This document shows, one piece after another, positions 41,344 through 50,583 of a DNA stretch of 64,000 nt. The stretch is from Rhodothermales bacterium. GTDB lineage: Bacteria; Bacteroidota; Rhodothermia; Rhodothermales; Bin80. A program made the position numbers and the translations under genes. The stretch lies in contig JANQES010000069.1 in assembly GCA_028278205.1 (NCBI GenBank), forward strand, positions 1-64,000. Reading direction: 5' to 3'. The notes beneath the pieces were generated by a model. That model ran no database searches and was not told the DNA's origin. It worked only from the letters and a program-made list of their open reading frames with translations. The number at the start of each line of letters is the position of its first letter. Within the stretch, counting starts at the first letter, position 1.

Positions 41344-41808
41344 GGCGTTAGCTTTTACTTCATCACCCCTGGACCGCACTTCGCGAACCACGAGCTTACC
41401 CCGGTTTCGATAGAGTTCAACACGTTCGCACTCGCCGGTGAGGGCTCTGCGGGCGGCGGCCAGAATACGTTGCTCTTCGTAATAAGACATCGCGCCCTCA
41501 TCGACCGAGAGGGGAGGCGTGGGGGGCACTTTCTTTAACGGAGCCGGGGCTTTCTTGATGAGGATGGGCCTGGGTACGCCCGCGTGGCCGTTGGAACCCG
41601 GCCTGGAAGCGGATTGCTTGCGAGGCTGGTGCCGTTCTAACGTGGCCCAGGCAAATTGGAAAAGCAGCAGCAGCCCCGCCGAGAGCAAGATCCACACCGA
41701 CCAGCGAGATCGCATCCCTACAGAATCCCACCAGTCGCTAAACAAGATCTTGAGGGCAAGAATCGAAAGCGCCGGCGGCACGAGTAATTGTCCAAACAAT
41801 TTTTTCAT
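41335..41808 (-). CDS. Small membrane protein, 157 residues
   Basis: Start chosen at the ATG at 41808, just inside an 81-bp repeat element that would otherwise be translated. Two hydrophobic segments (about 8-25 and 36-55) are followed by a Lys/Pro-rich region (LIKKAPAPLKKVPPTPPL) and a charged C-terminal domain. No family recognised. Its 3' end converges on, and slightly overlaps, the Uma2 remnant. Its last residues (GDEVKANASR) are unremarkable. Confidence 0.65.
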   Translation of the reverse strand: MKKLFGQLLVPPALSILALKILFSDWWDSVGMRSRWSVWILLSAGLLLLFQFAWATLERHQPRKQSASRPGSNGHAGVPRPILIKKAPAPLKKVPPTPPLSVDEGAMSYYEEQRILAAARRALTGECERVELYRNRGKLVVREVRSRGDEVKANASR

Positions 41809-41816
41809 GGCTGCAT

Positions 41817-41898
41817 GAATTTTGACGCTCAGCTTCGGTATGGCGGCATCGGTATCCTGAAGGCCGAAGACCCGCAACGACGTTCCCTGTCAAAATTC
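41817..41898. repeat. 82-bp GAATTTTGAC element, copy 3
   Basis: Perfect 10-base terminal repeats (41817-41826, 41889-41898). It lies eight bases upstream of the ATG of the small membrane protein, so as in copy 1 it occupies the start region of a gene. The interior is GC-rich and differs from the other copies except for a GGGT close to one end. Confidence 0.78.
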
Positions 41899-42025
41899 AT
41901 AACGGGCACGGGTGGAAGCGGCATCAGGGGTCATATCGTTGTGATACCGCGTGGGCTTAAACAGGGGTAGGCCAGGACGAGATTTGAGGTGATTCGCAAC
42001 CTCGCGCTTCGCATCAACCCTGGCG

Positions 42026-42075
42026 CTGGTCATCGGTCATCAGTTTTTCTTCCGATGACCGATGACTGATGACTC
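42026..42075. repeat. Word-iterated hairpin (GGTCATC/GATGACC)
   Basis: CTGGTCATCGGTCATCAG is mirrored by CCGATGACCGATGACTGATGAC across a TTTTTCTT loop. It lies between the small membrane protein start and the typA stop. The rest of 41899-42139 shows no gene. Confidence 0.7.
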
Positions 42076-42139
42076 GTGCCAACGCTGGGATGAAACAAAC
42101 ATCTTTGCAATAAATGATACGTTTGTCCCAATCGTCTAC

Positions 42140-43957
42140 TCACGCCATCGCCTGGCTCTTCTGTCTTCTCTTGCGCTCGTTGGCGTCGAGGTAGCGTTTG
42201 CGCAGGCGGAACGATTGCGGCGTTACCTCGATGAGTTCGTCTTCGCGGATGAACTCCAGGGCTTCTTCGAGCGACATGCGCAAGGGCGGCACCAGCTTCT
42301 CGAAACTCTCGGCGGAGGCCGCGCGCATGTTGGTGAGCTTCTTCTCTTTGGTGATGTTGATCTCCAGATCCACGTCACGGCTGTTTTCGCCGACGATCAT
42401 GCCGGTGTAGACGGCGTCGGTGGGGCCGACGAAGAGGGCGCCGCGCTCTTGCAGGTTCAGCACGGCGTAGCTCGTAACGGTGCCCTGCCGGTCGGCGATG
42501 AGCGCGCCCGTGGTGCGGTGGACGATCTCGCCGGCCCAGGGCACGTAGCTGTCGAAGAGGTGCGTCAGGATGCCGGTGCCTTTGGTGTCGGTCAGGAACT
42601 CGGTGCGGTAGCCGAAGAGGCCGCGGCTGGGGATCTTGAACTCCAGCCGGACGCGCCCGGAGCCGTGGTTGATCATGTGGGTCATCGTGCCTTTGCGCCG
42701 GCCCAGCTTTTCCATCACCACGCCCATGTACTCTTCCGGCACGTCGATAAGGGCCAGTTCGAGCGGTTCGTGCCGCTTGCCGTCGATCTGCCGGGTGAGC
42801 ACCTGCGGCATGCCCACCGAAAACTCATAGCCTTCGCGCCGCATCTGTTCGATCAGGATGGCCATCTGAAGTTCACCCCGGCCATGGACGCGGAAGCGGT
42901 CGGCAGAGTCGGTTTCTTCGATGCGCATGGCGAGGTTGGTGGCGCCCTCTTTCATCAGGCGCTCGCGCAGGTGGCGCGACGTCACGTATTTGCCCTCGCG
43001 CCCGCTGAAGGGCGAGTCGTTGATGCGAAACTCCATCGACATCGTCGGCTCGTCGACGTGCAGGGGGGCCAGCGGCTCCGGGTTTTCGGCGTCGGCGATG
43101 CTCTCGCCCAGGCCGATGCCGCTCATGCCGGCAATGGCGATGATGTTGCCCGGCCCGGCGGCGTCGCAGGCGGCGCGGGCGAGGCCTTCGTAGTCGAAGA
43201 GGCCGGTCACTTCGGCCATCGTCCGGGTGTCGTCGCGGTGGCAGAGCGTGACGCGTTGGCGGTTCTTGAGTGTGCCCTGCACCACGCGCCCGATGGCGAG
43301 CGGGCCGAGGTAGTTGTCCGGCTGCACGCTGGTGACGAGCACTTGCAGCGGCGCCTCGGCGTCGCCCCGCGGCGGTGGGACGGTGTCGAGGATGGTCTTG
43401 AAGAGGGGGCGCAGATCGGTCAGCGGGGCGTCGAGGACGGGCGTGCACTGGCCGTCGCGGGCTACGGCGTAGAGCACGGGAAATTCGATCTGCTCGTCGG
43501 TGGCGTCGAGGTCGATGAACAGGTCGTAGACTTCGTTGAGGACAGCCTCCGGGCGGGCGTCGGAGCGGTCGATCTTGTTGATGACGACGATGGCGGGCAG
43601 GCCCAGGTGGAGCGCTTTCGAGAGCACAAAGCGCGTCTGCGGCAGCGGCCCTTCGGCAGCATCCACCAGCAGCATGATGCCGTCGACCATGCGCAGCGTG
43701 CGCTCGACCTCGCCGCCGAAATCGGCGTGGCCGGGCGTATCGACGATGTTGATCTTGACACCGTCGTAGCTCACGGCGGTATTTTTGGCCATGATGGTGA
43801 TGCCCTTCTCGCGTTCGAGGTCCATCGAATCCATCACGCGTTCCTGGACATCCTGGCCCTGCCGAAAGATGCCGCTCTGCCAGAGCATTGCGTCTACGAG
43901 CGTCGTTTTGCCATGATCGACATGGGCGACGATGGCGATATTGCGAACGTTGATCAT
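42140..43957 (-). CDS. typA: Ribosome-binding GTPase TypA/BipA
   Basis: 605 residues from the ATG at 43957, preceded by AGGAGG at good spacing; a longer start ten codons upstream is rejected. G1 is AHVDHGKTT, the switch I region is EREKGITI, G3 is DTPGHADF, and G4 is NKID (127-130). The TypA-specific C-terminal domain is present ([20 protein letters not shown]). TypA binds the 70S ribosome and supports growth under stress and low temperature by aiding ribosome assembly. It is monocistronic here; a terminator for the neighbouring gene lies just upstream. Confidence 0.97.
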   Translation of the reverse strand: MINVRNIAIVAHVDHGKTTLVDAMLWQSGIFRQGQDVQERVMDSMDLEREKGITIMAKNTAVSYDGVKINIVDTPGHADFGGEVERTLRMVDGIMLLVDAAEGPLPQTRFVLSKALHLGLPAIVVINKIDRSDARPEAVLNEVYDLFIDLDATDEQIEFPVLYAVARDGQCTPVLDAPLTDLRPLFKTILDTVPPPRGDAEAPLQVLVTSVQPDNYLGPLAIGRVVQGTLKNRQRVTLCHRDDTRTMAEVTGLFDYEGLARAACDAAGPGNIIAIAGMSGIGLGESIADAENPEPLAPLHVDEPTMSMEFRINDSPFSGREGKYVTSRHLRERLMKEGATNLAMRIEETDSADRFRVHGRGELQMAILIEQMRREGYEFSVGMPQVLTRQIDGKRHEPLELALIDVPEEYMGVVMEKLGRRKGTMTHMINHGSGRVRLEFKIPSRGLFGYRTEFLTDTKGTGILTHLFDSYVPWAGEIVHRTTGALIADRQGTVTSYAVLNLQERGALFVGPTDAVYTGMIVGENSRDVDLEINITKEKKLTNMRAASAESFEKLVPPLRMSLEEALEFIREDELIEVTPQSFRLRKRYLDANERKRRQKSQAMA

Positions 43958-43983
43958 GAAAGGCCTCCTACCCGGTCGTACAC

Positions 43984-44015
43984 ACAAAAGGCGACCCGCG
44001 TCGACGGGCCGCCTT
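43984..44015 (-). terminator. Rho-independent terminator after the DUF4397 gene
   Basis: On the minus strand, AAGGCGGCCCG pairs with CGGGTCGCCTT around CGTCGACG-like loop bases, followed by TTTTG. It lies 54 bases after the stop of the DUF4397/T9SS gene and before the typA ribosome site. Confidence 0.75.
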
Positions 44016-44068
44016 CGGACCAGCAGTTCTTCGCGCCAACAGCCCGGATGTTCCGAGTACGCATCAAA

Positions 44069-45439
44069 TCATCGAACCAACACCATGCGCCCGGCACCGG
44101 CGTAAGTTTCCACCGATGTCTGCGCAAAGACGCGGTAGAGGTAAACACCCGACGCCAGAGGCGCGGCGTCTACCGGCACGAGCCGGCCTGTTCCGGCGGC
44201 GAGCGAGTGCGCGGGCGTCGTCAGCACGCGGCGCCCGTGCAGGTCGTAGAGATCGACGCGCACGGCGGCGGGGGCGGGCAGATCGATCCGGATCGCGGTG
44301 GACGGGTGGAACGGGTTGGGATGGTTGCCGTGGAGTGCGAAGGCCGCCGGCACGACGCCGGGCGCGTCGTTCGCCGTGATCAAAGGCGTCAACGTGACGG
44401 TCCCGTCGGCGGCGACGTGCATGGCTTCGAGGCCCTCGGCGTTCGACGTGCCGCGCCCGGAAATGGTCAAAACGAGCGCCTCGCCGCGAAAAGCTTGCAG
44501 GGCAAGGCGGAAGACTTCGTGCTGGATGCTGTTGTCGGTGCTCGATATTTCGACGTTGTACCCCGTCGGCATCAAGGTTTTATAAAGGACGACATCGGCG
44601 AAATCGATGTTATTAGCCAGCAGATCGAATGCGTTATTGTTATCGACCGGATCGAGCAGGCGGACGTCGATAGGGCCGATGTCGGGGCCGCTGTGGACGA
44701 GGGCGACCTCCACGTTATCCGCGCTGGAAGAGGCCAGCAGCGCATCCGCGATCACGGCGAGTTGGAAGGCCGGCTCTCCGGCTTCGGGTTGCGCCAGGCC
44801 GTGGAGCACAATGACATAGGCCAGATCGCTGTTGAAGGTCAGGTCCGTCGTAAAGATGGGGTTGCTGTTGCTGGTGTCTGCTCCCGCGACGAAGTCGAAC
44901 CTGTAGGTCCCGGCCAGGATGATCTCGAACGGGGTGGCATCCCGGAAGTCGAAGTCGTCCAGCAGCCGTTCGCCGTCTCTATAAACGTCGAGCAGGCCGG
45001 CGTCGGGCACGTTGTGGATGAGTTGCCAGTTTGCTATCGCAGTATGCCGGTCCGCATCGACGGTTGACATACTCCGGATGCCCTTTGACGAATTATTCGG
45101 GTAGCGGCACTCCCCCAACAAGTCCCCCTTCGAAGGGGGTGCCCCGACGAAGGAGGGGCGGGGGATGTTCGCGCGGCTTGCTGGAAACCTCTTCTCAGGC
45201 CGCGTGAACATCCCCCTGCGCCGCTCCGCCTTCGCTACGCGGCGCTGTCCCCCTTCGAAGGGGGAATTTTCGATGTCAACACCATCACCGGATTCGAAAA
45301 GGTCACTTCTCGGAGAACCTGACAGCCCCGGAGCCGGCCCGTTGTGCGTGGCGAGGGCATCAGACACGAGGCCGATCAGGAGGAAACCCAGTGCGCCGAC
45401 TATCGAATAGAAACGAACAGGGTGGTTCATCGGCGTCAT
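44069..45439 (-). CDS. Secreted DUF4397-like protein with T9SS sorting domain
   Basis: 456 residues. The start at 45439 (ATGA overlap with the upstream phosphatase stop) gives a signal peptide of about 30 residues ending DALA. Residues about 59-106 are translated from a palindromic repeat and have a low-complexity, basic and Pro-rich look. From about 135 come two DUF4397-type beta domains (NWQLIHNVPDAGLLDVYRDG; VALVHSGPDIGPIDVRLL). The final roughly 85 residues are a Por sorting domain (HPNPFHPSTAIRIDL...RMVLVR). It should be exported and surface-attached via the type IX system. Function unknown. Confidence 0.88.
   Translation of the reverse strand: MTPMNHPVRFYSIVGALGFLLIGLVSDALATHNGPAPGLSGSPRSDLFESGDGVDIENSPFEGGQRRVAKAERRRGMFTRPEKRFPASRANIPRPSFVGAPPSKGDLLGECRYPNNSSKGIRSMSTVDADRHTAIANWQLIHNVPDAGLLDVYRDGERLLDDFDFRDATPFEIILAGTYRFDFVAGADTSNSNPIFTTDLTFNSDLAYVIVLHGLAQPEAGEPAFQLAVIADALLASSSADNVEVALVHSGPDIGPIDVRLLDPVDNNNAFDLLANNIDFADVVLYKTLMPTGYNVEISSTDNSIQHEVFRLALQAFRGEALVLTISGRGTSNAEGLEAMHVAADGTVTLTPLITANDAPGVVPAAFALHGNHPNPFHPSTAIRIDLPAPAAVRVDLYDLHGRRVLTTPAHSLAAGTGRLVPVDAAPLASGVYLYRVFAQTSVETYAGAGRMVLVR
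45124..45264. repeat. 141-bp palindromic repeat read in frame inside a CDS
   Basis: Two identical 16-bp palindromes (CCCCCTTCGAAGGGGG at 45124-45139 and 45249-45264) bound an inner inverted pair, GGGGGATGTTCGCGCGG and CCGCGTGAACATCCCCC. The length, 141 bp, is a multiple of three. It lies within the DUF4397 protein, between its signal peptide and first domain. Confidence 0.85.
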
Positions 45440-46878
45440 GGTTTATCCACCCGATAAGGGATCGTGTTCTCGTGGGTGCGTTCGGGCGTGTTGGGGTCCA
45501 GGCGCGGCACGAACTGATTGGGGCCGCCGGGCTGTTTGATCAGATCGAAAGCGTCGTACAAATGCCCGGTCGTCGTGTAGGCTTCGTACGAGAGGGTGTC
45601 TCCGGCGATGTGGATGATCTGGAAGAGTTGCGTGTTTTCCGCCGCCCGTTCCATCGTCGCGCCGTATTCATTCCAGCGGCTCTCTTTGATCGTGTACATC
45701 TTCGGGCCGCTGACCGAGTTGACGTAGACCGTGCCGCTTTCGGCATCGAGGGTGTTGGCGCCGCCGGCCACGTTGAGCACACGGCCTCGGGCGTAGGTGT
45801 GGTCGTGGCCTTGCATCACCAGATCGACCCGGTGGCGGTCGAGGATGGGTTTCCAGAGTTGGCGCAGGCGGGGGTTATCGCGTTGGCCGGAGGAGGAAAA
45901 GACCGGGTGGTGGAACGTCGCCAGCGCCCACGGATGCGGGTTGCCGGCGAGCACCGAATCGAGCCAGGCAACCTGTTCTTCGAGCATGCGGTTGGAGTCG
46001 AGACCGATGAAGCGCACGCCCTGATAGTCGATGTAAAAAGTGGTCTCTTCGAGGCCCGGGACGCCGTTTTCGGGCAGGGTGAACTGCGGGCGCCAGTGGA
46101 CCGACAGCCGCCGGTCCGTGTCGTCTACGTAGGCGCGCTGATATTCGTGATTGCCCGGCACCGGCACGCTCGGCAGCATCCCGTGGATCCAGCCGCCGGC
46201 CTCGAACCACTGCCCCCACTCGACGTTGCGATGCGCCCGGTTGACGAGGTCGCCGGCGTGGATCATGAACCGGGCCTCCGGCGCCATGGTGTAGGCCATG
46301 CGGATGGTGCGCGACCAGTGGGCGTGGAGGTCGTTCTGCGCGTCGCCGAAGTAGAGGAAGGAGAACGGCGCCGGGTCTGCGCTGGCCGTGCGGGTCTGAT
46401 ACCACGCGCTCCAGGCTTCGCCGTCGCCGAGGCGATAGGCATAGAGCGTATCGGGCAGCAGGCCGGTAAAACGCACGGAATGATAATGCGCTTTGACGAA
46501 TTCGCCGTCGATGGACCGGGCGTCTAGCGTCTCCGTGACGGCGTTGAGCGTGTCGGCGTGGCGGTCGAAGCGGGGCGAGGGCGTCGCCAGGGCGATTTGC
46601 GCCGTCGCCTCAGTGACGGTGGTGTCGGTGCGCCAGGTGACGCTGAACGAGGTGGCCGGGTCCGCGTGCCACGTCAGCGCGATGCGGTCAGGAAAGCGCG
46701 TCGGGACTTCCCAGGGTTCGACGATTGGCTCGTCCTGCGTCTCGTCGAGCAGCCACGCCATCGCCTCGTCGGAGAGCGTTGCGTGGCGTGTGTTCGAAGG
46801 CTCCGAGTTGTTGACGCTGAAGAAGAGCAGGCCGAGTGTTGCCAGCAAAGGGGTGACGACGACGAAAACGCGTTTCAT
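45436..46878 (-). CDS. Purple-acid-phosphatase-like metallophosphoesterase
   Basis: 480 residues from the ATG at 46878, where a signal peptide begins (MKRVFVVVTPLLATLGLLFF). An N-terminal fibronectin-like PAP domain (about 60-170) precedes a calcineurin-type phosphoesterase domain with all metal motifs: GDAQND, HAGDLVN, PGNHEY, FHHPVF and GHDHTYARG. These bind two metals and hydrolyse phosphate esters, probably outside the cytoplasm. Its stop overlaps the ATG of the DUF4397/T9SS gene, so the two form a small operon. An upstream in-frame ATG at 47007 lies in repeat DNA and is not used here. Confidence 0.93.
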   Translation of the reverse strand: MKRVFVVVTPLLATLGLLFFSVNNSEPSNTRHATLSDEAMAWLLDETQDEPIVEPWEVPTRFPDRIALTWHADPATSFSVTWRTDTTVTEATAQIALATPSPRFDRHADTLNAVTETLDARSIDGEFVKAHYHSVRFTGLLPDTLYAYRLGDGEAWSAWYQTRTASADPAPFSFLYFGDAQNDLHAHWSRTIRMAYTMAPEARFMIHAGDLVNRAHRNVEWGQWFEAGGWIHGMLPSVPVPGNHEYQRAYVDDTDRRLSVHWRPQFTLPENGVPGLEETTFYIDYQGVRFIGLDSNRMLEEQVAWLDSVLAGNPHPWALATFHHPVFSSSGQRDNPRLRQLWKPILDRHRVDLVMQGHDHTYARGRVLNVAGGANTLDAESGTVYVNSVSGPKMYTIKESRWNEYGATMERAAENTQLFQIIHIAGDTLSYEAYTTTGHLYDAFDLIKQPGGPNQFVPRLDPNTPERTHENTIPYRVDKP

Positions 46879-46936
46879 GGGCGAGGCGATGATGGTGGGA
46901 GGAAGCTGCCGGAATCGGACAAGCGGTTGATCGTAC

Positions 46937-47093
46937 TTAGAAACTATCTCAAACCCTTTCTCTTTGTCATCCCGAGCGAAGTCGAGGGATCTCCCACCTC
47001 GCAGCATGCCTCAACGGGGGAGATCTCTCCGCTCCCCCTGCCTGCGCAGGGGTCGGTCGAGATGACATGGTGGGGTCTTGAGATAGTTTCTTA
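46937..47093. repeat. 157-bp inverted repeat with AGAAACTATCTCAA ends
   Basis: Ends AGAAACTATCTCAA (46939-46952) and TTGAGATAGTTTCT (47078-47091) are exact complements. Inside is a second pair, GTCATCCCGAGCGAAGTCGA and TCGAGATGAC, and stems such as CCTGCGCAGG. It occupies most of the gap between the phosphatase and the ABC permease genes. Confidence 0.8.
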
Positions 47094-47150
47094 GAGCGAA
47101 TGACGAAGCAAAAAACACTCTAAGATAAACAAAGACGGCACAATAAAGCG

Positions 47151-48377
47151 CTACTCGGCCCGCAAGGCTTCTATCGGATTGAGCAGCGCAGCCCGCCGGG
47201 CAGGGTAGACGCCGAAGAAGAGCCCGATAGAAAGCGAAAAGCCTACCGAGATCAGGATCGACACGGCTGAAATGGCGGTGGGCCAGGGGGAGACATAGCT
47301 CAGCCCCGAGGCCGTCAACACCCCGAAGAGTACGCCGGCAAAGCCTCCTGCCAGGCCGAGGATCAACGCTTCGACCAGGAACTGCACCAGCACGTCTCGC
47401 GGCCGCGCGCCCACCGCCATGCGCAAGCCGATCTCGTTGGTGCGCTCTTTGACGACGAGCAACATGATAGCCAGAATGCCTGCGCCGCCTACGAAGAGCG
47501 AGAGGCCGGCAAGGCCTGCAATCAGCGTCGTAAACGCGCCGGTGGTCTCCTGGCGGGCCTCCAGGATTTTCATTTGATCCTGAAGCGCGAAATCATCCGG
47601 TTTGCCCCGCCGGTCGAGCCGGTGCTGGGCGCGCAAGACGGCGCTTATTTCTGCCCCGGCCCGGTCCATCGCGTGTTCGTCCTTAACCTGGACGTATATC
47701 ATCTTGAGGTAATTCAGATTAAAGACCCGTCGCAACGCGGTATTCATGGGGATGATGATCTGGTTATCTTCGTTGGCGTTGCCCTCTACGCTGAGCCCTT
47801 TGGTCTTGAGCACCCCGATCACCTCAAACGGAACACGACCGATGCGGATAATCTCTCCGATGGGATCGACGCCCTCGAAAAGGTTGTCGCGGACCTTGCT
47901 GCCGATCACGGCAACGCGGATGGTCGCTTTGTTTTCCTCCGGGGTGAAGTACCGGCCTCGCTGCGTCGGGAAGTTTCGGATCTGTTCGTACGAAGACGTG
48001 GTGCCCAGGATTTTGGTCTGGGTGGTGAGGGCGCCGTATTTCACCTTTAACGTCTGATCCTGAGCCGGAGCCACCTGCTGCACAGACGGGCACTGCTCCA
48101 GGATGGCTTTGCTGTCGCGGAGCTTGAGCGTCGTCACTTTGCTCATTTGAAGCGCGCGGCCCCCCATGGTCTGCGCTTTGCCCGCATTGACCACCAACAG
48201 GTTGGCGCCCATCGCGTCGATCTGCCGGAGCACTTCCCGTTGCGCCCCGTTGCCGATGGCGACCATGATGATCACCGCCGCGACGCCGATGGCAATGCCG
48301 GTCAGGGCCAGCAGCGTCCTGGCCTTATGCCGCAGTAAGGCTTTACGCGATAGCTTGACGCTCGTGTAGACTTTCAT
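47151..48377 (-). CDS. MacB-type ABC transporter permease (second)
   Basis: 408 residues. An N-terminal helix (about 20-42) is followed by a MacB periplasmic core domain (about 45-260) and an FtsX-type three-helix block (about 280-400) with EIGLRMAVGARPRDVLVQFLVE. It has no nucleotide-binding domain; the separate ATPase at 49821 serves it. The ATG overlaps the stop of the first permease by four bases. Together with MacA-like and ATPase genes it forms an exporter that moves peptides, antibiotics or lipoproteins across the envelope. Confidence 0.93.
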   Translation of the reverse strand: MKVYTSVKLSRKALLRHKARTLLALTGIAIGVAAVIIMVAIGNGAQREVLRQIDAMGANLLVVNAGKAQTMGGRALQMSKVTTLKLRDSKAILEQCPSVQQVAPAQDQTLKVKYGALTTQTKILGTTSSYEQIRNFPTQRGRYFTPEENKATIRVAVIGSKVRDNLFEGVDPIGEIIRIGRVPFEVIGVLKTKGLSVEGNANEDNQIIIPMNTALRRVFNLNYLKMIYVQVKDEHAMDRAGAEISAVLRAQHRLDRRGKPDDFALQDQMKILEARQETTGAFTTLIAGLAGLSLFVGGAGILAIMLLVVKERTNEIGLRMAVGARPRDVLVQFLVEALILGLAGGFAGVLFGVLTASGLSYVSPWPTAISAVSILISVGFSLSIGLFFGVYPARRAALLNPIEALRAE

Positions 48378-49588
48378 CGCAACGCTTCTACGGGCTGTAA
48401 GGTGGCCGCTCTACGGGCTGGAAAGACCCCGGCGGCCAGGCCCACGAGCGCCGAGAACGCCAGACCGATCGTCATGGCCCCCCATGGGATGGTAGGCGGC
48501 AGCCCCATCATGGCCGCCATCGCCTGAATGCCTGCCAGGCCCAGGGCCACGCCTACGATCCCGCCCACCAGCGTGACCGTCGTCGATTCGATCAGGAACT
48601 GGGTGAGAATATCGTTGGAGCGCGCGCCCACCGCCTTGCGCAAACCGATCTCGCTGGTTCGCTCGTTGACGGAAATAAGCATCAGGTTGGCCAGGACCAC
48701 GCCGCCGACGAGGATGGAAATCGCGGCGATCAGCGGCAGGAACACCGTAAAGATCCGGGTCATCGATTCGACCATCTCTCGGATCTGGACCGAGGTCATC
48801 ATCGAGAAATCGTCGGTCTCGTCGGCGTTAATATGATGGCGTTCTCGCAGCAGCGCCGTGATGTCTGCCACGGTGTCGTCTATCTTGTCGCGGTCTCGAA
48901 CGCGCAAACTCGCCGCCATCACGTAGTCCACATTCATCAACCGCCGCATCACCGTCGTAATGGGGACGATGATCTCGTTATCTTTGTCGATCCCGTGCGG
49001 GTCGATGCCCATCGGTTCGAGGATGCCGATGATCCGAAACGGCACAGACCCGACGCGGATCTGCTCGCCGATGGGGTCGATGTCTCCGAAGAGGTCTCGC
49101 ACGGCGGTCTCGCCGATGAGGGCTACCCGCGCGGACTGCCGCATGTCGGCTTCGGTGAAGTACGAACCGCGCGTCACACTCCGGTTCCAGACGACCTCCG
49201 CCGCGGGCGAGTGCCCCATGACGTTGAGTTCGGTGCTTTTATCCTTATAGATCGCGTCCTGGTTCAAGAGCATCTGTAGCGGATCCGCCAACTCGACGTT
49301 CGGGATTTCGGCCTCGATGGCTTCGAGATCCTCCAGGACCAACGTCGTCGTGGGGCCGCCCTCCTGAAAGCCCCGCATCTGGCCGGGGCCGGAAAAGAGC
49401 ATGATGTTCGACGGGCTGAACATGCGCTCGACTTTAGCCATGATCTCTGCCTGGGTGCTCTTGCCCATGGCCACCACCAGCATCAGCGCCGTAATGCCGA
49501 CGACGACGCCCAGCATCATAAAGGAAGAGCGCATCTTATGACGCCCCATCGTGCGCAACCCGCTTTTGATAACGCGACTCCTTTTCAT
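48374..49588 (-). CDS. MacB-type ABC transporter permease (first)
   Basis: 404 residues with the same layout as its neighbour: N-terminal helix, periplasmic core, then an FtsX block with EIGLRKAVGARSNDILTQFLIES. The two permeases are paralogous and probably form a heterodimer. A word-iterated hairpin separates this gene from the ATPase gene upstream. The ATG is at 49588 (MKRSRVIKSGLRTM). Confidence 0.93.
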   Translation of the reverse strand: MKRSRVIKSGLRTMGRHKMRSSFMMLGVVVGITALMLVVAMGKSTQAEIMAKVERMFSPSNIMLFSGPGQMRGFQEGGPTTTLVLEDLEAIEAEIPNVELADPLQMLLNQDAIYKDKSTELNVMGHSPAAEVVWNRSVTRGSYFTEADMRQSARVALIGETAVRDLFGDIDPIGEQIRVGSVPFRIIGILEPMGIDPHGIDKDNEIIVPITTVMRRLMNVDYVMAASLRVRDRDKIDDTVADITALLRERHHINADETDDFSMMTSVQIREMVESMTRIFTVFLPLIAAISILVGGVVLANLMLISVNERTSEIGLRKAVGARSNDILTQFLIESTTVTLVGGIVGVALGLAGIQAMAAMMGLPPTIPWGAMTIGLAFSALVGLAAGVFPARRAATLQPVEALR

Positions 49589-49670
49589 GGTTCTGTTCGT
49601 TTAAGTTTGCCGAAGTTGCCCTGTAAGAGCAATTTGGTGCGCCTTATGGTCCCGCTTCGCGCCGGCGTTC

Positions 49671-49754
49671 GCGTGTGTCACTGGTCACTGGTCATTAGTC
49701 ACTGGTTTTAAAAGAGACACCAGTGACCAGTGACTCGTGACCAGTGACACACGC
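49671..49754. repeat. Word-iterated inverted repeat (CACTGGT/ACCAGTG)
   Basis: The left arm is GCGTGTGTCACTGGTCACTGG followed by TCATTAGTCACTGG. The right arm is ACCAGTGACCAGTGACTCGTG followed by ACCAGTGACACACGC. The outer 14 bases are a perfect match (49671-49684 with 49741-49754). It lies inside the ABC exporter operon, between ATPase and permease genes. Confidence 0.85.
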
Positions 49755-49820
49755 CAACCGTCGTGCAAGGTGAAACCAGCAGATTTACCCAATTGCTTTT
49801 TCATGGCTATTAGCATCCAA

Positions 49821-50549
49821 TCAATGCGCCGGGGCTGCCGGCATCGCCTGGAGGGCGGCCTCGGCGTCTTTGGGCTGCGCCACCGGATCGTCGCCCACAA
49901 TCTCTCCATCGACGATCCGGACGATGCGTTGGGTGTGCTGGGCCAGGTCTTGATCGTGCGTGATGAGCACGAGGGTTTTTCCCTGGCGGTTCAGGGCCTG
50001 GAAGAGGGCCATGATCTCCAGGCTGGAACGGGTATCGAGGTTGCCGGTCGGCTCGTCGGCGAAGATGATATCGGGATCGTTAACCAGCGCCCGGGCGATA
50101 GCCACCCGTTGCTGTTGCCCGCCCGAGAGTTCGCTCGGATAGTGCCTTGCCCGGTTTGCCAGGCCCACCTTCTCCAGTGCCCGTTGCGCCCGATCCTTTA
50201 AGTCTGTGCGGTCGGAATAGACCAGCGGAAGCTCGACGTTTTCCAGCGCGCTGGTTTTGGGCAACAGGTGAAACGTCTGAAAGACAAACCCGATTTTCTG
50301 ATTGCGAAGCTGGGCCAGTTCATCGATGGTCAGGACGCTCACTTCTCGGTTGTCAAGGAGGTAGGACCCTTCGTCCGGACGGTCGAGCAGGCCCATGATA
50401 TTCATCAACGTCGACTTGCCCGAACCGGAGGGGCCGACGATGGCCAGGAACTCGCCCTGACCGACGGGCAGCGACACATTCTTGAGAGCCTGGACCATCG
50501 CGCTTTCGTCCTTCTTATAGGTCTTGCTGATGTTTTCGAGTGTAATCAT
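49821..50549 (-). CDS. MacB/LolD-type ABC transporter ATP-binding protein
   Basis: 242 residues. Walker [11 protein letters not shown]-loop [10 protein letters not shown], signature [15 protein letters not shown], Walker [13 protein letters not shown] and H-loop LITHD are all present. The LLP motif after the Q-loop is typical of the MacB/LolD class that drives FtsX-type permeases. AGGAGG precedes the ATG. The gene follows the membrane fusion protein by 34 bases and serves the two downstream permeases. Confidence 0.96.
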   Translation of the reverse strand: MITLENISKTYKKDESAMVQALKNVSLPVGQGEFLAIVGPSGSGKSTLMNIMGLLDRPDEGSYLLDNREVSVLTIDELAQLRNQKIGFVFQTFHLLPKTSALENVELPLVYSDRTDLKDRAQRALEKVGLANRARHYPSELSGGQQQRVAIARALVNDPDIIFADEPTGNLDTRSSLEIMALFQALNRQGKTLVLITHDQDLAQHTQRIVRIVDGEIVGDDPVAQPKDAEAALQAMPAAPAH

Positions 50550-50583
50550 CGGTTCCTCCTGGACGCTTTGTGTGCTGGGGGGG

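Noticed and set aside
42062..45067. 1001-codon plus-strand frame across typA and the DUF4397 gene
   Set aside because: Shadow of two well-supported minus-strand genes; no domain can be recognised in it.
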